A DNA stretch of 23,291 bases, from NCBI RefSeq assembly GCF_000003605.2, contig NW_003119426.1:30755-54045 (forward strand). The letters are read 5' to 3'. This stretch comes from Saccoglossus kowalevskii. Its lineage: Eukaryota > Hemichordata > Enteropneusta > Harrimaniidae. The notes beneath the pieces are model-generated. The model searched no databases and had not been told where the DNA came from. It saw nothing but the letters and a program-made list of their open reading frames with translations. Made by a program: the position numbers and the translations under genes. Positions 1-23,291 of this stretch are shown one piece after another (within the stretch, counting starts at the first letter, position 1; each line of letters opens with the position of its first letter).

Positions 1-183
1 ATGAACACATGTACTATAATTGACCCCTTAGATGAATACCTAGTATTGATCACATGCACTATAATTGACCCCCTAGATGGATACCTAGTATTGAACACAT
101 GTACTATAATTGACCCCCTAGATGGATACCTAGTATTGAACACATGTACTATAATTGACCCCCTAGGTGAATACCTAGAACAA
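1..183. repeat. 45-bp minisatellite, four units, cut by window edge
   Basis: Units start at about 3, 48, 93 and 138 and share acatgtactataattgaccc and agatggatacctagtatt with few differences. The period is a multiple of three, so the array is open in one frame on each strand (on plus as a 15-residue repeat containing TCTIIDPLDGYLVL). It lies in the Furry intron beyond the last exon, so I read it as non-coding. The left edge truncates it. Confidence 0.9.
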
Positions 184-462
184 TGAGTCAAAAATGTTAT
201 ATTTTTAGAACTAGTTATTGGACATGCACAGATATACAATGAAATGAGCTTAGAACACATATTAACACAACAAACATAATTGGTTACGTCAGACGACTAA
301 CATATTTAACAGTAACAGCACATAAAATATCAAAATCATCAGATAATAAAAGGAAAACACATAATTATCATCATTATTATTATTACCATTATACACACTA
401 GAAATAAAATTAAAAGACAACATGCTGTTAATATTTAGGAAATAGAGAGTATATGTTAGTAC
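184..462. other. Intron sequence, nothing recognised
   Basis: AT-rich intronic sequence between the minisatellite and the Furry donor at 461-462, with a short (att)n-like run near 369-385. No coding or RNA feature is seen. Confidence 0.6.
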
Positions 463-23264
<22,802 letters not shown>

Positions 23265-23291
23265 TCAGCATAAAGTAAATGTACTTTGTCA

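Overview
The window comes from an animal nuclear genome. It is AT-rich. Short coding blocks, all on the minus strand, are separated by AT-rich introns of about 0.3-1.2 kb with GT..AG borders, and the introns are full of small inverted-repeat elements and minisatellites. One run of 190 N (10854-11043) is an assembly gap. The repeat types (a 157-bp tandem array beside a ggacgacggacg/agctccgct hairpin end, and short palindromic elements) remind me of marine invertebrates such as hemichordates or bivalves. That is an impression from memory, not a test.

Essentially all protein-coding content is one gene, the animal homologue of Furry (fry; vertebrate FRY/FRYL; yeast Tao3/Mor2/PAG1 and worm SAX-2 family). 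I place 25 exons, from 22971 down to 463, about 5.35 kb of coding sequence or roughly 1,780 codons. This is a bit over half of a protein that is about 3,000 residues in vertebrates. Both ends lie outside the window: the first exon begins inside a codon and the last ends inside a codon. Reading phases agree at 23 of the 24 junctions if one in-exon frameshift is accepted. The single real mismatch, between 12426 and 10600, sits across the N gap, where about 60 conserved Furry residues are also missing, so at least one exon is probably lost in the gap.

The piece runs from the N-terminal HEAT/armadillo-like conserved region (22971 to about 10443) through the middle conserved regions (10030 to about 463). 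The C-terminal third is not here. Exon 8033-8299 carries an apparent one-base insertion (near 8171-8172).

The introns hold: a 45-bp minisatellite (1-183); three copies of a roughly 200-bp inverted-repeat element (869-1072, 17124-17335, 18586-18782); two copies of a second one of about 211 bp (4905-5115, 21335-21546); a TTAA-flanked element (8570-8856); a 425-bp inverted-repeat element (19309-19732); a 157/158-bp tandem array ending in a hairpin (11044-11467); a palindromic element (11601-11724); a 34-40-bp minisatellite whose units carry a CTCF-like motif (22237-22484); and a probable retrotransposon reverse-transcriptase remnant on the plus strand (about 22989-23264). I found no tRNA, rRNA, CRISPR array, operon or second host gene, and no evidence of a new multi-gene system. 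The interest lies in the gene-model defects and the repeat structures.
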